A DNA stretch of 64,000 nt from Oscillospiraceae bacterium (GCA_910575265.1 CAJTEA010000006.1:62001-126000); one strand, 5' to 3'. Positions 44,394-53,872 are shown, counted from the stretch's first letter. The notes: generated from the sequence alone by a model not told the origin. A program made the numbers and translations.

Positions 44394-45278
44394 GCGCTCA
44401 CCCCCTGGTCGGTGGCTTTGGTGTAGCGCACAATAACGGTAACCGGTTTGTTTACATAAACGCTATGGCGAACATATAGATTGACCGATCCGTTGTAGAA
44501 TGAAAGATGGATATATGGGTCTGGAATTTGACGCTGTTCATCGGAAAAAGACAAATTCCCTCTTATTATCCCTTCCATACTTACGCATGTATCTACATTT
44601 GGAATAGCGGCGATTTTTACGAAATTTTCAAATGCGCCAGAAACTCCGTTGACAACCTGCTGATACAGCGGCTTTCCATCAATCCACGTTCCGATTCTGC
44701 GCTCTTCGGGTGGACCAGGCAGCTTCGGCGGGCAGGCTTTCCGCTGCCTTGACGCAGTACAGCACCGCCATGTTGACAGGGCGGGTGGTATGGGCACTCG
44801 GTTTTGTCGATGGGGAGGAGGATGTCGCGTTGTGTAAAGTACGGCGGTAAATCGATTCCGCGCTCGACCAGGCGTCTACATTGTTCGGGTGAATATTAGC
44901 TCCGTACCAGCCCACAAAGTTATCATCTACGGGAAGGTTAACGATCTCAGTCGCGTCCTGTTTGACACCGATCTCTCCGCTCAGCGGCTCCTCCGCCTCG
45001 CCGTGGAAGCCCCGCAGGAACAGATTGCGCATATCCGGAACGGCAAAATCCGCTGTGCCGTCCCCGCCGAAATAGTTGACCGCGCCGAACTGCTCCCGGA
45101 AGAACTCCGCCAGCTCCGGGTACTCAGACACAAGATAGACCGCTCCGTCACACACCAGATAGTCCTTTGGCGCGGTTCGTCCCAGATAGCTGATGACCGT
45201 GCCGATGGGGTTTCCGTCCGGCCCGGCGGGCCCCCGGGGCGGGATTCCTATCGCTTTTCCGTTGGACATAAATTTCAT
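44390..45278 (-). pseudogene. Phage tail collar-domain protein, frameshifted
   Basis: Two frames. The first (from ATG 45278) has GIPPRGPAGPDGNPIGTVIS, YLVCDGAVYLVSEYPELAEF, DGTADFAVPDMRNLFLRGFH, the tail-collar fold, and ends early after AWSTRRAQNRNVD at 44679. The second continues EERRIGTWIDGKPLYQQVVN to 44390. Compared with the neighbouring paralogous sequence STEERRIGTWIDGKPLY, one extra C in the CCC near 44712 explains the shift. Total length 889 bases is one more than a multiple of three. Could be real or an assembly error. Confidence 0.8.
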
Positions 45279-46312
45279 TCGCTCGCCTCCTGGTCGGTAG
45301 TTTTGGTGTATTCGGCGACGACACAAGTCGGCCTATTCGCCATATTATGGGCATTGGTATCAATATACGCGTATAAATCTCCGCTGTCCCTAATCTCAAA
45401 CGACACCGAGGGTGAAAAGCAAACCATTACAAAACCACTCGTCCTACGGACTACCGCGTAAAAGTTTGTAACTTGATCGACGTTAGGAACGAAATTCGCG
45501 GACCACAGGTTCCAATTATTCTGAGCGGGGGGAGAAACCAGCATCGCGGCCTTTCTGTATAGTGGCTTCCCGTCAATCCAAGTCCCGATCCTGCGCTCCT
45601 CAGTGGAATACACGTCACCGCAACCCCCGCCCCCCGGAGCGTCATCACCAGGCTCTTTAATTACGTAGGTCCCCTTGTTCCGCCGCTCCTCCGGGAGGGC
45701 GTTGAACTCCGCCTGGGTCATGATACCCTGGACAGGGTTGTCCACGTTGAGCCTGTCGCCGTCTCTGGACAGGCCGTCGCCGGCGATCAGGTCGGACCCG
45801 CTGCCTGGTGGGCCTTCCGGACCCTGCGGGCCGGGCAAACCTTCGCCGCCGCTCTCAGGCAGCTCCACCTCGGACAGCACGTTTTCGCCCGACCGGAGCC
45901 GCAGGGATTGTCCGGACAGCTCCAGGTTGTCACCCTTGCCCTCCAGGGCCTGCTGCCAAAGGTCCGGCGTGGGAGGCTGGGCGCTTTCGTTCGGAGACGC
46001 GCCCTCCGCGATCCAGCCCAGCGACACCCAGGTGGTGGGCAGCACTGCGTGCCCGTCTCGGGTACCGTAGACGCCACAGAACAGCTCCAGGCCGGGCTTT
46101 CGCAGCACCTCCCAGGGAAGAACTGTTTCGTTGTCCTCTTCCAGCAGCGTCGCCCGGGATTCCGTCCCAGCGCGGAATATGGCTGTTCTAGACAGGCCTG
46201 CCCAGTCCTCCGAAAACTCGAACTGGACGAGGTAGATATTGACGCTCCCGGAGGTCACCGGCTCCCGCTGACGGAGGGTCAGCCGGGTTTTGTTGGCGTA
46301 TAAAATAAACAT
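45275..46312 (-). CDS. Phage tail/baseplate protein (BppU-like) with collagen-like and C-terminal receptor-type domain
   Basis: 345 residues. N-terminal domain MFILYANKTRLTLRQREPVT through FCGVYGTRDGHAVLPTTWVS resembles BppU/upper baseplate N-domains. A collagen-like GLPGPQGPEGPPGSG follows at about residue 158, then DVYSTEERRIGTWIDGKPLY starting a C-terminal module shared with the next gene. Ribosome site GGAAGGGAG before the ATG. Its stop overlaps the collar gene start (ATGA). It is the first gene left of a phage tail operon; heads, portal and lysis genes are absent. Confidence 0.78.
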   Translation of the reverse strand: MFILYANKTRLTLRQREPVTSGSVNIYLVQFEFSEDWAGLSRTAIFRAGTESRATLLEEDNETVLPWEVLRKPGLELFCGVYGTRDGHAVLPTTWVSLGWIAEGASPNESAQPPTPDLWQQALEGKGDNLELSGQSLRLRSGENVLSEVELPESGGEGLPGPQGPEGPPGSGSDLIAGDGLSRDGDRLNVDNPVQGIMTQAEFNALPEERRNKGTYVIKEPGDDAPGGGGCGDVYSTEERRIGTWIDGKPLYRKAAMLVSPPAQNNWNLWSANFVPNVDQVTNFYAVVRRTSGFVMVCFSPSVSFEIRDSGDLYAYIDTNAHNMANRPTCVVAEYTKTTDQEASE

Positions 46313-46453
46313 AGTATCACTCCCTTCCTACATGGGAGAAATCGGGGCGAGGTGGTACATTTTTGTACAATTAAGCTCATTTTTCTCTGGCAATCTACTG
46401 GTACTGTTCCGGGGTGACAATCCTTTTTCCTCATCAGCTAAACCTCTTTGGAA

Positions 46454-46476
46454 CCACTCGCCTCGCGAGTGGCTTT
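46454..46476 (+). terminator. Small hairpin terminator
   Basis: CCACTCGC / GCGAGTGG with a 3-base loop followed by CTTTCTTT on plus. The stretch 46313-46980 has no intact gene. A minus-strand scrap VAHIEIYYKAAIANSRRASG with WRKEWKSD (46580-46670) may be a phage gene remnant. Confidence 0.5.
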
Positions 46477-46739
46477 CTTTATACAAAAAGGGCGGCATAT
46501 CAGACGAGGTGCCACGACGAAGTATTTATGCGCCACAGGGCGACTGTAAAAGGTCACAGTCCTGCCTTTTCAGTCCGATTTCCACTCTTTGCGCCACTGG
46601 CCTTCGCCGTCCCCAGATGCGCGGCGGCTGTTTGCGATAGCGGCCTTGTAGTAAATCTCGATGTGAGCTACACGATTTCATAGCTGTTCATGAGTCACTG
46701 TGGTTTTTTAATAAAGTCCTTGGAACACGTTGCGAATAA

Positions 46740-46875
46740 AGGATTTTTCGCGGTCCCCCCGCCGCCGTTGTAGAGTTACCAGAAAACTGTTCCACGGAAA
46801 CCCGGCCTGGGCATGGAACGTTTTCCGGCTCAAATGATTAACACCGCGTGGTCGATCGACCATGCGGTGTTTTTG
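46740..46875 (+). other. Structured region with two long hairpins and T-run
   Basis: CCAGAAAACTGTTCCA / TGGAACGTTTTCCGG form a long imperfect stem (about 46780-46827), followed by a near-perfect palindromic hairpin ACACCGC...GCGGTGT at 46841-46870 and TTTTTG. It could be a terminator of lost plus-strand DNA or a small RNA. No promoter is clear. Confidence 0.35.
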
Positions 46876-46949
46876 TCATCTGCTGTAACTACATTAACTT
46901 TAAAACTTAATAATAATGGTAAAACAGAGTAATCCGCTTTGACAAGCTA

Positions 46950-46979
46950 AGGCCGCCCCACTGGGGCGGCCCGCTTTTT
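46950..46979. terminator. Hairpin after lysC
   Basis: GGCCGCCCCA / TGGGGCGGCC palindrome, a few bases past the lysC stop. Plus strand continues CGCTTTTTG; minus strand TTAGCTTG. Confidence 0.6.
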
Positions 46980-46982
46980 GCA

Positions 46983-48206
46983 TTATGCGTTGCCGAACTC
47001 GCTGAAGAAGCGGTTGTGGATGGCCTGAACGGCCCGGTCGGCGTCCCGCTCGTCCACCAGGACGGAAACCTTGATCTCGCTGGTGGAGATCATGTTGATA
47101 TTGACCCCGGCGGAGTACAGCGCCTCAAACATCTTGCAGGCCACGCCGGCGTTGTTGGCCATGCCGGCGCCCACGATGGACACCTTGGCCACCTCCTCGT
47201 TGAGCTCCACGGACTTGCAGCCGATGGCCTCCTTGTGCTCTTCCATCACCTCCCGGGCGGCCTGGGCGTCTCCCCGGGCCACGGTGAAGCTGATGTCCTT
47301 GCTGCCATCCCGGCCGATGGACTGGAGGATGATATCCACATTGATCCCCTTCCTGGCCAGGAGGGAGAAAATCTTAAAGGCGATGCCGGGCTGGTCCGCC
47401 AGTCCGATCAAAGCGATGCGGGCCACATCCTTATCCTTGGCCACGCCGCTGACATGCGTTTTTTCCATAGTCTTGACGACCTCCTTCACTTTTGTACCAG
47501 GCTTGCCGCTGAAGCTGGACAGCACCTCCAGATTGATGTTGTACCGCTTGGCCATCTCCACCGAGCGGTTGTGGAGCACCTGGGCTCCCTGGCTGGCCAG
47601 CTCCAGCATCTCATCGTAGGTGATTTCGTCCAGCTTCCGGGCCCCCGTGACAGAGCGGGGATCGGCGGTGTAGACACCGTCCACATCGGTATAAATCTGA
47701 CACAGGTCGGCGTGGAGGGCGGTGGCCAGCGCAACAGCGGAGGTGTCCGAGCCGCCCCGGCCCAGGGTGGTGATGTCGTCGTATTTGTTGATGCCCTGGA
47801 AGCCGGCCACAATGACGATCTTCTTTTTGTCCAGCTCCTTCCGGATGCGCTCAGCCCGGACGCGCTTGATCCGGGCGGCGGAGTAGGCCGAGTCGGTGAG
47901 CATTCCCGCCTGCCAGCCGGTGAGGGAGATGACCTGGTAGCCCATGCGCTCGATGGCCATGGCGCACAGGGAGATGGAGATCTGCTCGCCGGTGGCTAGC
48001 AGCATATCCATTTCCCGCTTGGAGGCCCCGGGGTGGATCTCCCGGGCCTTTTCAATCAGGTCGTCGGTGGTGTCCCCCTGGGCGGAGAGCACCACCACCA
48101 CGCTGTGGCCCTTGCGGTAGGTCTCGGTAACGATCCGGGCCACGTTTCGGATTTTATCGGCGTCGGCCACCGAGCTTCCGCCGAATTTTTGTACAATGAG
48201 TGCCAT
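46983..48206 (-). CDS. lysC: Aspartate kinase
   Basis: 407 residues. Catalytic N-domain starts IVQKFGGSSVADADKIRNVA; TTLGRGGSDTSAVALATALH is the aspartate-binding part. Two ACT domains at the C-terminus (LIGLADQPGIAFKIFSLLAR and VSIVGAGMANNAGVACKMFE) imply feedback control. First step to Lys, Thr and Met. Downstream of hom and pheB on the same strand. Confidence 0.96.
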   Translation of the reverse strand: MALIVQKFGGSSVADADKIRNVARIVTETYRKGHSVVVVLSAQGDTTDDLIEKAREIHPGASKREMDMLLATGEQISISLCAMAIERMGYQVISLTGWQAGMLTDSAYSAARIKRVRAERIRKELDKKKIVIVAGFQGINKYDDITTLGRGGSDTSAVALATALHADLCQIYTDVDGVYTADPRSVTGARKLDEITYDEMLELASQGAQVLHNRSVEMAKRYNINLEVLSSFSGKPGTKVKEVVKTMEKTHVSGVAKDKDVARIALIGLADQPGIAFKIFSLLARKGINVDIILQSIGRDGSKDISFTVARGDAQAAREVMEEHKEAIGCKSVELNEEVAKVSIVGAGMANNAGVACKMFEALYSAGVNINMISTSEIKVSVLVDERDADRAVQAIHNRFFSEFGNA

Positions 48207-48296
48207 ATTATGTGCTTCCCCCTAAAAGGTTCAAGTTATATTAAACAGGTCAGTGAGGCGGCGTGCCGCCCCACCATCCTATGCGGGTTTCCCGTC

Positions 48297-49508
48297 TCAG
48301 GCCAGTACCCGGAACAGAGAGCCCACGTCCAGGCTGGACAGCTTCTCTTTGATTTCAGACTCGGTCATAGGCGCGGTGAGGAAGGCCGCCTCACCCGCCG
48401 GCGCGCCGCTGCGGGCCAGCAGCTGGACCTCGCCGCAGCGCTTTCTGGCCTCGTCGGCGGACATCCGGGCCCGGACATACCAGGGGGAAGCCAGGCCATC
48501 GGGGGAGACCACCAGATCGGGAGCGCCCTCCTCCCAGCCGTTGTGCCGGTCCTTTTTCAGGTCCTTGGCGATGTCGATCACATCAGCCACCACGGCGGAG
48601 GCGGTGGGCAGCTTGCCCGCGCCCCGGCCATAGAACATCACGTCGCCGATGGCGTTGCCGGTGACGGCGATAGCGTTGAACACGTCCTCCACCCCGGACA
48701 GGGGATTTTCACCGGGCACCAGATGGGGGGCCACAAAGGCGCGCACCTTGCCCTCGGGCTGGCGGATCGCCCGGCCCAGCAGCTTGATTTTACAGCCCAC
48801 GGAATCCGCGTAGGCCACGTCCTCCAGCGTGACACCCCGGATACCCTGGGTGGGCACCTGGCTGGGATAGACGTGCCGGCCGAAGGCCAGGGCGGCCAGG
48901 ATGCAGATCTTGCGGCAGGCGTCGTGGCCGTCCACGTCGGCGGTGGGGTCTTTCTCGGCGTAGCCGTTGGCCTGAGCCTCTTTCAGGGCCTGGTCGAAGG
49001 TGAGCCCCGCCCGGATCATCCGGGTGAGGATATAGTTGGTGGTGCCGTTCAGGATGCCGGTGACCTGCTCCAGCTCGTTGGCGGCCAGGCAGGAGGTGAG
49101 GGGCCGCAGAATAGGGATGCCCCCGCCCACGCTGGCCTCAAAGAGGTAGCTGCACCCGTGCTCCCTGGCCAGCTGGAGCAGCTCATAGCCGTGGGTAGCC
49201 ACCAGCTCCTTGTTGGAGGTGACCACGCTCTTGCCGGCCTTCAGCGCCCGGGTGGTGAACTCCAGGGCGATGGTGGCCCCGCCGATGGTCTCCACCACAA
49301 TGTCCACCTCGGGGTCGCCCTCAATGACGGCGAAATCCTTGACAAACAGGTCTTTATAGGGACTGTCCGGGAAGTCCCGCACGTCCACAATATACTTCAG
49401 CCGCACCAGGTCGTCCACCCGGTGGTCAATCAGCCCGCCGTTGGTGGTGAGCACCTCGGCCACACCGGAGCCCACAGTGCCAAAGCCTAAAATCGCTACG
49501 TTTACCAT
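48297..49508 (-). CDS. hom: Homoserine dehydrogenase
   Basis: 403 residues. NAD(P)-binding start NVAILGFGTVGSGVAEVLTT; catalytic part GILNGTTNYILTRMIRAGLT and DPTADVDGHDACRKICILAA. The C-terminal ACT domain common in longer forms is reduced (GSLFRVLA ending) and should be checked. Feeds homoserine to threonine synthesis (thrC at 24 kb). Lies between pheB and lysC. Confidence 0.95.
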   Translation of the reverse strand: MVNVAILGFGTVGSGVAEVLTTNGGLIDHRVDDLVRLKYIVDVRDFPDSPYKDLFVKDFAVIEGDPEVDIVVETIGGATIALEFTTRALKAGKSVVTSNKELVATHGYELLQLAREHGCSYLFEASVGGGIPILRPLTSCLAANELEQVTGILNGTTNYILTRMIRAGLTFDQALKEAQANGYAEKDPTADVDGHDACRKICILAALAFGRHVYPSQVPTQGIRGVTLEDVAYADSVGCKIKLLGRAIRQPEGKVRAFVAPHLVPGENPLSGVEDVFNAIAVTGNAIGDVMFYGRGAGKLPTASAVVADVIDIAKDLKKDRHNGWEEGAPDLVVSPDGLASPWYVRARMSADEARKRCGEVQLLARSGAPAGEAAFLTAPMTESEIKEKLSSLDVGSLFRVLA

Positions 49509-49540
49509 TCTTTTTTCTCCTTATCCAAATTATTCTACGG

Positions 49541-49981
49541 CTATCCCGCCAGGATCTCGCATTTGATAACCCCCGTTCCGGCGGACACATGGGCCAGAAC
49601 CTCCTCCAGAGAGTTCTGGAGGGCGGAGGTTTCCGCCGTTATGGTGACCACGGCGCAGCCGTTGACCGGGATGCTCTGGTTGATGGTGAGGATGTTCACG
49701 CCGGTGCCCGCCAGCACGTTGAGGACGCCGGACAGCACGCCCGGCGTATCCTTCAGCAGGATCTGAACGGTGACGATCCGTCCGTGGAGCATGTCGTTGA
49801 AGGGCCGCACCGCGTCCTTATACTTGTAAAAGGCGCTGCGGCTGATATCCGCCGCCTGGGCCGCCGCGTTGACGGTCTTTTCTTCCCCTGTCTCCAGCAG
49901 GCGCTTGGCCTCGGCCACCTTCCGGAAAATTTCCGGCATGGCGGCGGCCTCCACAATAAAATACTTTGCCGGACCGCTCAT
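49541..49981 (-). CDS. pheB: ACT-domain protein PheB-type (UPF0735)
   Basis: About 146 residues. MSGPAKYFIVEAAAMPEIFR, an HTH-like part (TVNAAAQAADISRSAFYKYK) and a C-terminal ACT domain (VQILLKDTPGVLSGVLNVLA, GTGVNILTINQSIPVNG). Starts at ATG 49981 with GGAGGAGA 5 bases upstream; the longer frame has no support. Named from B. subtilis pheB but probably a regulator of amino acid metabolism; coupled with hom-lysC here. Confidence 0.9.
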   Translation of the reverse strand: MSGPAKYFIVEAAAMPEIFRKVAEAKRLLETGEEKTVNAAAQAADISRSAFYKYKDAVRPFNDMLHGRIVTVQILLKDTPGVLSGVLNVLAGTGVNILTINQSIPVNGCAVVTITAETSALQNSLEEVLAHVSAGTGVIKCEILAG

Positions 49982-50160
49982 ACTCTCCTCCAGTCTACGC
50001 GGGGGGCGTTGTCCGCGTTGCGTGGTCATTTGTTTTTGCGCTGTGCTCCATTGTACCATACCGCTCCCCAGGCCGCAACACCCAAAGCTTCGTCTGAACG
50101 CTGAAACTTTTCCGGCAAAAACGGGGTGGATTTCGGCATAATTCACATCTGACACACAAA

Positions 50161-50191
50161 CAGCGCCGCGAATCTGCTGTCCGCGGCGCTG
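50161..50191 (-). terminator. Terminator after class A PBP gene
   Basis: CAGCGCCGCG / CGCGGCGCTG stem, then TTTGTGTG on minus. Lies 17 bases past the gene stop. Confidence 0.65.
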
Positions 50192-50207
50192 AGTGAGGCC
50201 TGTTCGG

Positions 50208-52985
50208 CTACCCCGCCAGATCCTGTGAGGGCGGCAGGGCGTCCGGATTGTCCGGCTGGTTCTGACTTCCCGAACTGGAATTGCCGGGGTCGGCGGGCTT
50301 GATGGGGTCAAGGGGCTCAACGGGATCAATTGGTTTGAGGGGTTTGTTGGGATCAAAGGGCAGATAGGGGGCGTTAGGGTCCTGGGGATCGACCACTGTG
50401 CCGGGATTGTTGGGGTCGGTGACGCCGGGATTGTTGGGGTCCTCAGGGTCCGGCTCGGTGACGGGCTCCTCGGTGTGGACGTCGCACACTTCGACCGCCG
50501 AGGCCCGCTCGTAGCGCCAGGCCTCATCCTTGGCCACTGCGCCGCCGAGCTTCTCCCGCTCATAGTCGGGATAGCAGACCTCCTTGACGCTCTCCTCCGG
50601 ACAGAATTCCCCTGCCAGGTGGTAGTAGCTGGTGGGGGTGCCATCGTCCTTGAGGACAGGGCTGTCGGTACAGACCTTGACCACGCTCTCCGCCGTGTGG
50701 AAGGTGCAGTTCATATCGGTGGGAAAGTCCTCGGGGAAGATGCTGCCCGAGGCTGCCCGGCTGCCCCGGGGGTCCATGGCGCAGTAGGGAGTGGCCAGCA
50801 TGCCGGAGTCCATGCAGTAGGTGATGGCGCGCCGCCCGCCTGGGTCGGCGTAGTCCTTGTCGGGCAGGTTCTCATGGAGGGGCACCATAACCTTCTCCCA
50901 CAGGTCCAGGGATACGTTGAAGGGGGCGCCGGTGATGGTGGTTCCCCGCTCATAGCCGGTCCAGACGGCGGCGGTGTAATAGGGGGTGTAGCCCACAAAC
51001 CAGCGGTCATAGTCGTTGCTGGTGGTGCCCGTCTTGCCGGCTACGTGGAACCGCCGGAGGGAGCTGGCCCGGCCGGCGGCGGTTCCGCCGGAGTCGAACA
51101 CGCCCTGGAGCATGTCGTTCATATACCAGGCGGTGGTCGCCTTGATGGCGTCCTCCTGCGTCAGGGTGTTGTCGATCAGGGTGACCTCCTGACCGTCCAC
51201 CAGCTGGGTCACCTTGGTAAAGGTGCGGGAGCCCTGGTAGGTGCCGCCATTCGGGAATACGGAGTATGCCTCGGCCATCTCCCGAACGTTCACGCCGTCG
51301 GTCAGGCCGCCCATGGACAGGGACAGGGTGATGTCGGTTTTCATCTCGCCGCCCACCATCCGGCCTGCCTCCAGCTCAATGTGGTACTTGTCACGCAGAA
51401 ACTTGAAGCTCTCTTCCGGGGTGATCTCGGCCATAATGCGTACAGCCACAGTATTCAGTGACTCCTTCAGGGCCTGACGCACGGTGACCTGGCCGTGGTA
51501 GCTGGCGTAGCCGCCGTTCAGGGGCCAGGCGCTGCCGCCCAGCATCTGATAGGGGTAGTCGTCAAAGACGGAGTAGGGGCTGATCTTGCCCATCTCCAGG
51601 GCCGGGGAATAGACCGCCAGGGGCTTGAAGGAGGAGCCGGGCTGGCGGTGGCCGCTGTTGGCGTAGTTGCTGCCCAGGTTGACCTCCTTGGCGTCAAACC
51701 GGCCCACGATAGCCGCCACGTTGCCGGTCTGGTTATCGATGACGCAGATAGCGGACTGGAGCCGCTGTCCGTCCTTGGAGGTGTAGTCCAGATTCTCCCG
51801 GTTGGTGTAGACCGCCTCGGCGATGGACTGGGCCTCCGGGTCATAGCAGGTATAGATGCGCAGACCGCCCTTGGACATAACCTCGTCCAGGCGCTGGTCC
51901 GCCCACCCGAACTGCTCCTGGAGGGCGCCGCGCACATCGGAGTAGACCGTCTCCTCATACCAGGTATAGATTTTGGTCTCCGCCGCCTCACCCTCGGCCC
52001 GGACAAAGACCAGCTCCTGGGCCACAGCCTCGTCATACTCCGCGCGGGTGATCAGCTCCTGCTCCAGCATCTGCCAGAGGATGACCTCCTGGCGGTACTT
52101 GTTCCACTGCCGGGCGTCCCAGATCTCGTCGGTGTCCACCCCCTGGGAGCGGGCGAAGGAGTAGGGGCTGTATTTGGAGGGGTTGTTGGTAATACCCACC
52201 AGGCTGGCGCACTCGGCCAGAGTGAGCTGGGACACTGGCTTGCCGAAGTAGCCCAGCGAGGCGGCTCCTACTCCCTTGTACTGGCCGCCCAGGGGGATGA
52301 TGTTCAAATACCGCTCGATGGTGTCCTCCTTGGAGTTGTTCTGGGTAAACCAAAGAGCTCGGACAATCTCGGTGACCTTCCGCTTGACGGTGGTCTCGTT
52401 CTCCATGGTTGTGTTTTTGATGAGCTGCTGGGTGATGGTGGAGCCGCCGGAGACCTCCCCCCCGGTGAACATGCTCAGTACCGCCTTGCCCGTTCCCCGC
52501 CAGTCCACGCCGGGATGGGTCCAGAAGCGCTTGTCCTCAATGGCGATGGCGGCGTTAATCAGGTTTTCGGGCATCTCCTCAAAATCCACCCAAATAGAGC
52601 TTTCCGTGCTGAACAGGGTGGTCATCTCCACATACTGCCCAGTGGCCTTGTCCTGGTAGTACATGATGCTGTTTTCCCCCAGAGGGAAGTCGTCCATATA
52701 CAGCTTGGCCTTGGGGACGATTACATCATTGATGTATGTGGCGGCGAAGCAGACCAGCAGCGCCCCGGTGCACAGGCCGATGAGGATCAGGGTGCCCAGC
52801 GCCTTGAAGAAGATTCCCACCACGCGGCCTGCGGTGACGCCCTTCTTTTTCCTCTTCCGGGGCCGCTGGCCGGAAGAACCGGACTGCCGGGAAGAGCCGG
52901 ACTGCCGATCCCGGGAGGGTGGCTGCCGCCGGGAGGGATAGTCGCTGTTTTCGTAAAGGGAGTTGTAATCGTTGTATTCTGACAC
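50208..52985 (-). CDS. Class A penicillin-binding protein (PBP1A type)
   Basis: 925 residues. Cytosolic N-terminus rich in Ser/Arg/Gln (about 1-45), one membrane helix (about 52-78), GT51 glycosyltransferase with IAIEDKRFWTHPGVDWRGTG and GGSTITQQLIKNT, then transpeptidase motifs SSFK (HRQPGSSFKPLAVYSP), SLN (ALKESLNTVAV) and KTG (VAGKTGTTSNDYDRWF). The last about 80 residues are low-complexity Asp/Pro/Asn repeats (DPNNPG, DPNKP). Builds peptidoglycan strands at the cell surface. Confidence 0.95.
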   Translation of the reverse strand: MSEYNDYNSLYENSDYPSRRQPPSRDRQSGSSRQSGSSGQRPRKRKKKGVTAGRVVGIFFKALGTLILIGLCTGALLVCFAATYINDVIVPKAKLYMDDFPLGENSIMYYQDKATGQYVEMTTLFSTESSIWVDFEEMPENLINAAIAIEDKRFWTHPGVDWRGTGKAVLSMFTGGEVSGGSTITQQLIKNTTMENETTVKRKVTEIVRALWFTQNNSKEDTIERYLNIIPLGGQYKGVGAASLGYFGKPVSQLTLAECASLVGITNNPSKYSPYSFARSQGVDTDEIWDARQWNKYRQEVILWQMLEQELITRAEYDEAVAQELVFVRAEGEAAETKIYTWYEETVYSDVRGALQEQFGWADQRLDEVMSKGGLRIYTCYDPEAQSIAEAVYTNRENLDYTSKDGQRLQSAICVIDNQTGNVAAIVGRFDAKEVNLGSNYANSGHRQPGSSFKPLAVYSPALEMGKISPYSVFDDYPYQMLGGSAWPLNGGYASYHGQVTVRQALKESLNTVAVRIMAEITPEESFKFLRDKYHIELEAGRMVGGEMKTDITLSLSMGGLTDGVNVREMAEAYSVFPNGGTYQGSRTFTKVTQLVDGQEVTLIDNTLTQEDAIKATTAWYMNDMLQGVFDSGGTAAGRASSLRRFHVAGKTGTTSNDYDRWFVGYTPYYTAAVWTGYERGTTITGAPFNVSLDLWEKVMVPLHENLPDKDYADPGGRRAITYCMDSGMLATPYCAMDPRGSRAASGSIFPEDFPTDMNCTFHTAESVVKVCTDSPVLKDDGTPTSYYHLAGEFCPEESVKEVCYPDYEREKLGGAVAKDEAWRYERASAVEVCDVHTEEPVTEPDPEDPNNPGVTDPNNPGTVVDPQDPNAPYLPFDPNKPLKPIDPVEPLDPIKPADPGNSSSGSQNQPDNPDALPPSQDLAG

Positions 52986-53197
52986 GGTAGATACCTCCAG
53001 CCGGCCAAGGGCGCTTGGAAAGCCCCTCCCGGCGGTCCTGACGGGGACCGTCCCCGTCTTGCTTTTGTGTACGTTCCCGCTGGGTCTATAATAAGCCCAG
53101 CATAAGCATTATACCAGATTTTCCTTTTTTGTCCACCCTTTCTCATGGCCGGACCCGGAATCTTCAAAGTTTCTTAAAATTTACCGGCTCTCCCCTC

Positions 53198-53226
53198 TTG
53201 CATTTTTTCCGCGGACGGGGTAAAAT
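53198..53226 (+). promoter_or_regulatory. Promoter of DUF1292 gene
   Basis: TTGCAT (53198-53203), 17-base spacer, TAAAAT (53221-53226). Confidence 0.6.
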
Positions 53227-53258
53227 AAAACCAACAAGACACAGGAGGACTCTCAGAT

Positions 53259-53576
53259 ATGGAAGAGAACTTCGGCCCCGACTTTATCACCGTCACCGAC
53301 GAGGACGGCAACGACTTTGAGCTGGAGCTGGTGGACACCCTGGAGCGTGAGGGGGTTACCTACTACGCCCTGTTCCCCGCCGTGGAGGAGGACGAGGCCA
53401 CCGGCGAGCCCAGGGATGTGGACGCCGACGACGAGGAGTACGGCCTGGTCATCATGAAGGTGATTGAGGAGAACGGCGAGGAGCTGCTGTCCACTCTGGA
53501 TTCTGATGAGGAGCTGGAGACGGTGTACGAGCTGTTTATGGAGCGCTTTTTCGAGGAAGAGGAGAACGGAGGGTAA
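53259..53576 (+). CDS. DUF1292 acidic protein
   Basis: 105 residues, very acidic. FITVTDEDGNDFELELVDTL, YYALFPAVEEDE, and YGLVIMKVIEENGEELLSTL match DUF1292 (YrzB-like). Strong ribosome site AGGAGG 12 bases upstream. Function of the family unknown. Divergent from the PBP gene. Confidence 0.88.
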   Translation: MEENFGPDFITVTDEDGNDFELELVDTLEREGVTYYALFPAVEEDEATGEPRDVDADDEEYGLVIMKVIEENGEELLSTLDSDEELETVYELFMERFFEEEENGG

Positions 53577-53803
53577 TTTTATTCCTGCTCGGTGCGTGAT
53601 GGGCTCTTTTAAACCCACATTTCTCAAACGGGACGCCCACCTCACGGCGCGGCTTGCAGGCCTCCCGGCCCCCATTATGAGGTCAGCTGGACGTTGGAAG
53701 CAGAAAAACGTCGTGGAGGCGACCCACCTGCCATTCTGTGCAGGTTTTAAACGGGTCCACACGGCCAGAGCGGGGTAAAAAAAGCCATAGTAATCCCAGC
53801 GTT

Positions 53804-53832
53804 GGCCGCGGCGGCTCGCCGCGGCCTTTTCT
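53804..53832 (+). terminator. Terminator between DUF1292 and foldase genes
   Basis: GGCCGCGGC / GCCGCGGCC with 5-base loop, then TTTTCTATTTC. The 230 bases before it, from 53577, hold no recognised gene. Confidence 0.75.
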
Positions 53833-53872
53833 ATTTCATTTATAAACAAAGTGTAAAACTCCCCCCTTCCTC

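Noticed and set aside
46313-46982. Right-hand attachment site repeating the tRNA-Pro 3' end
   Set aside because: I looked for ATCCCGCCACTCGGACCA-like sequence at the island's right side and did not find it; only short similarity at a hairpin.
46983-50000. Lysine or threonine riboswitch/attenuator for pheB-hom-lysC
   Set aside because: The bases upstream of pheB and between the genes show no L-box-like motifs or run of regulatory codons.
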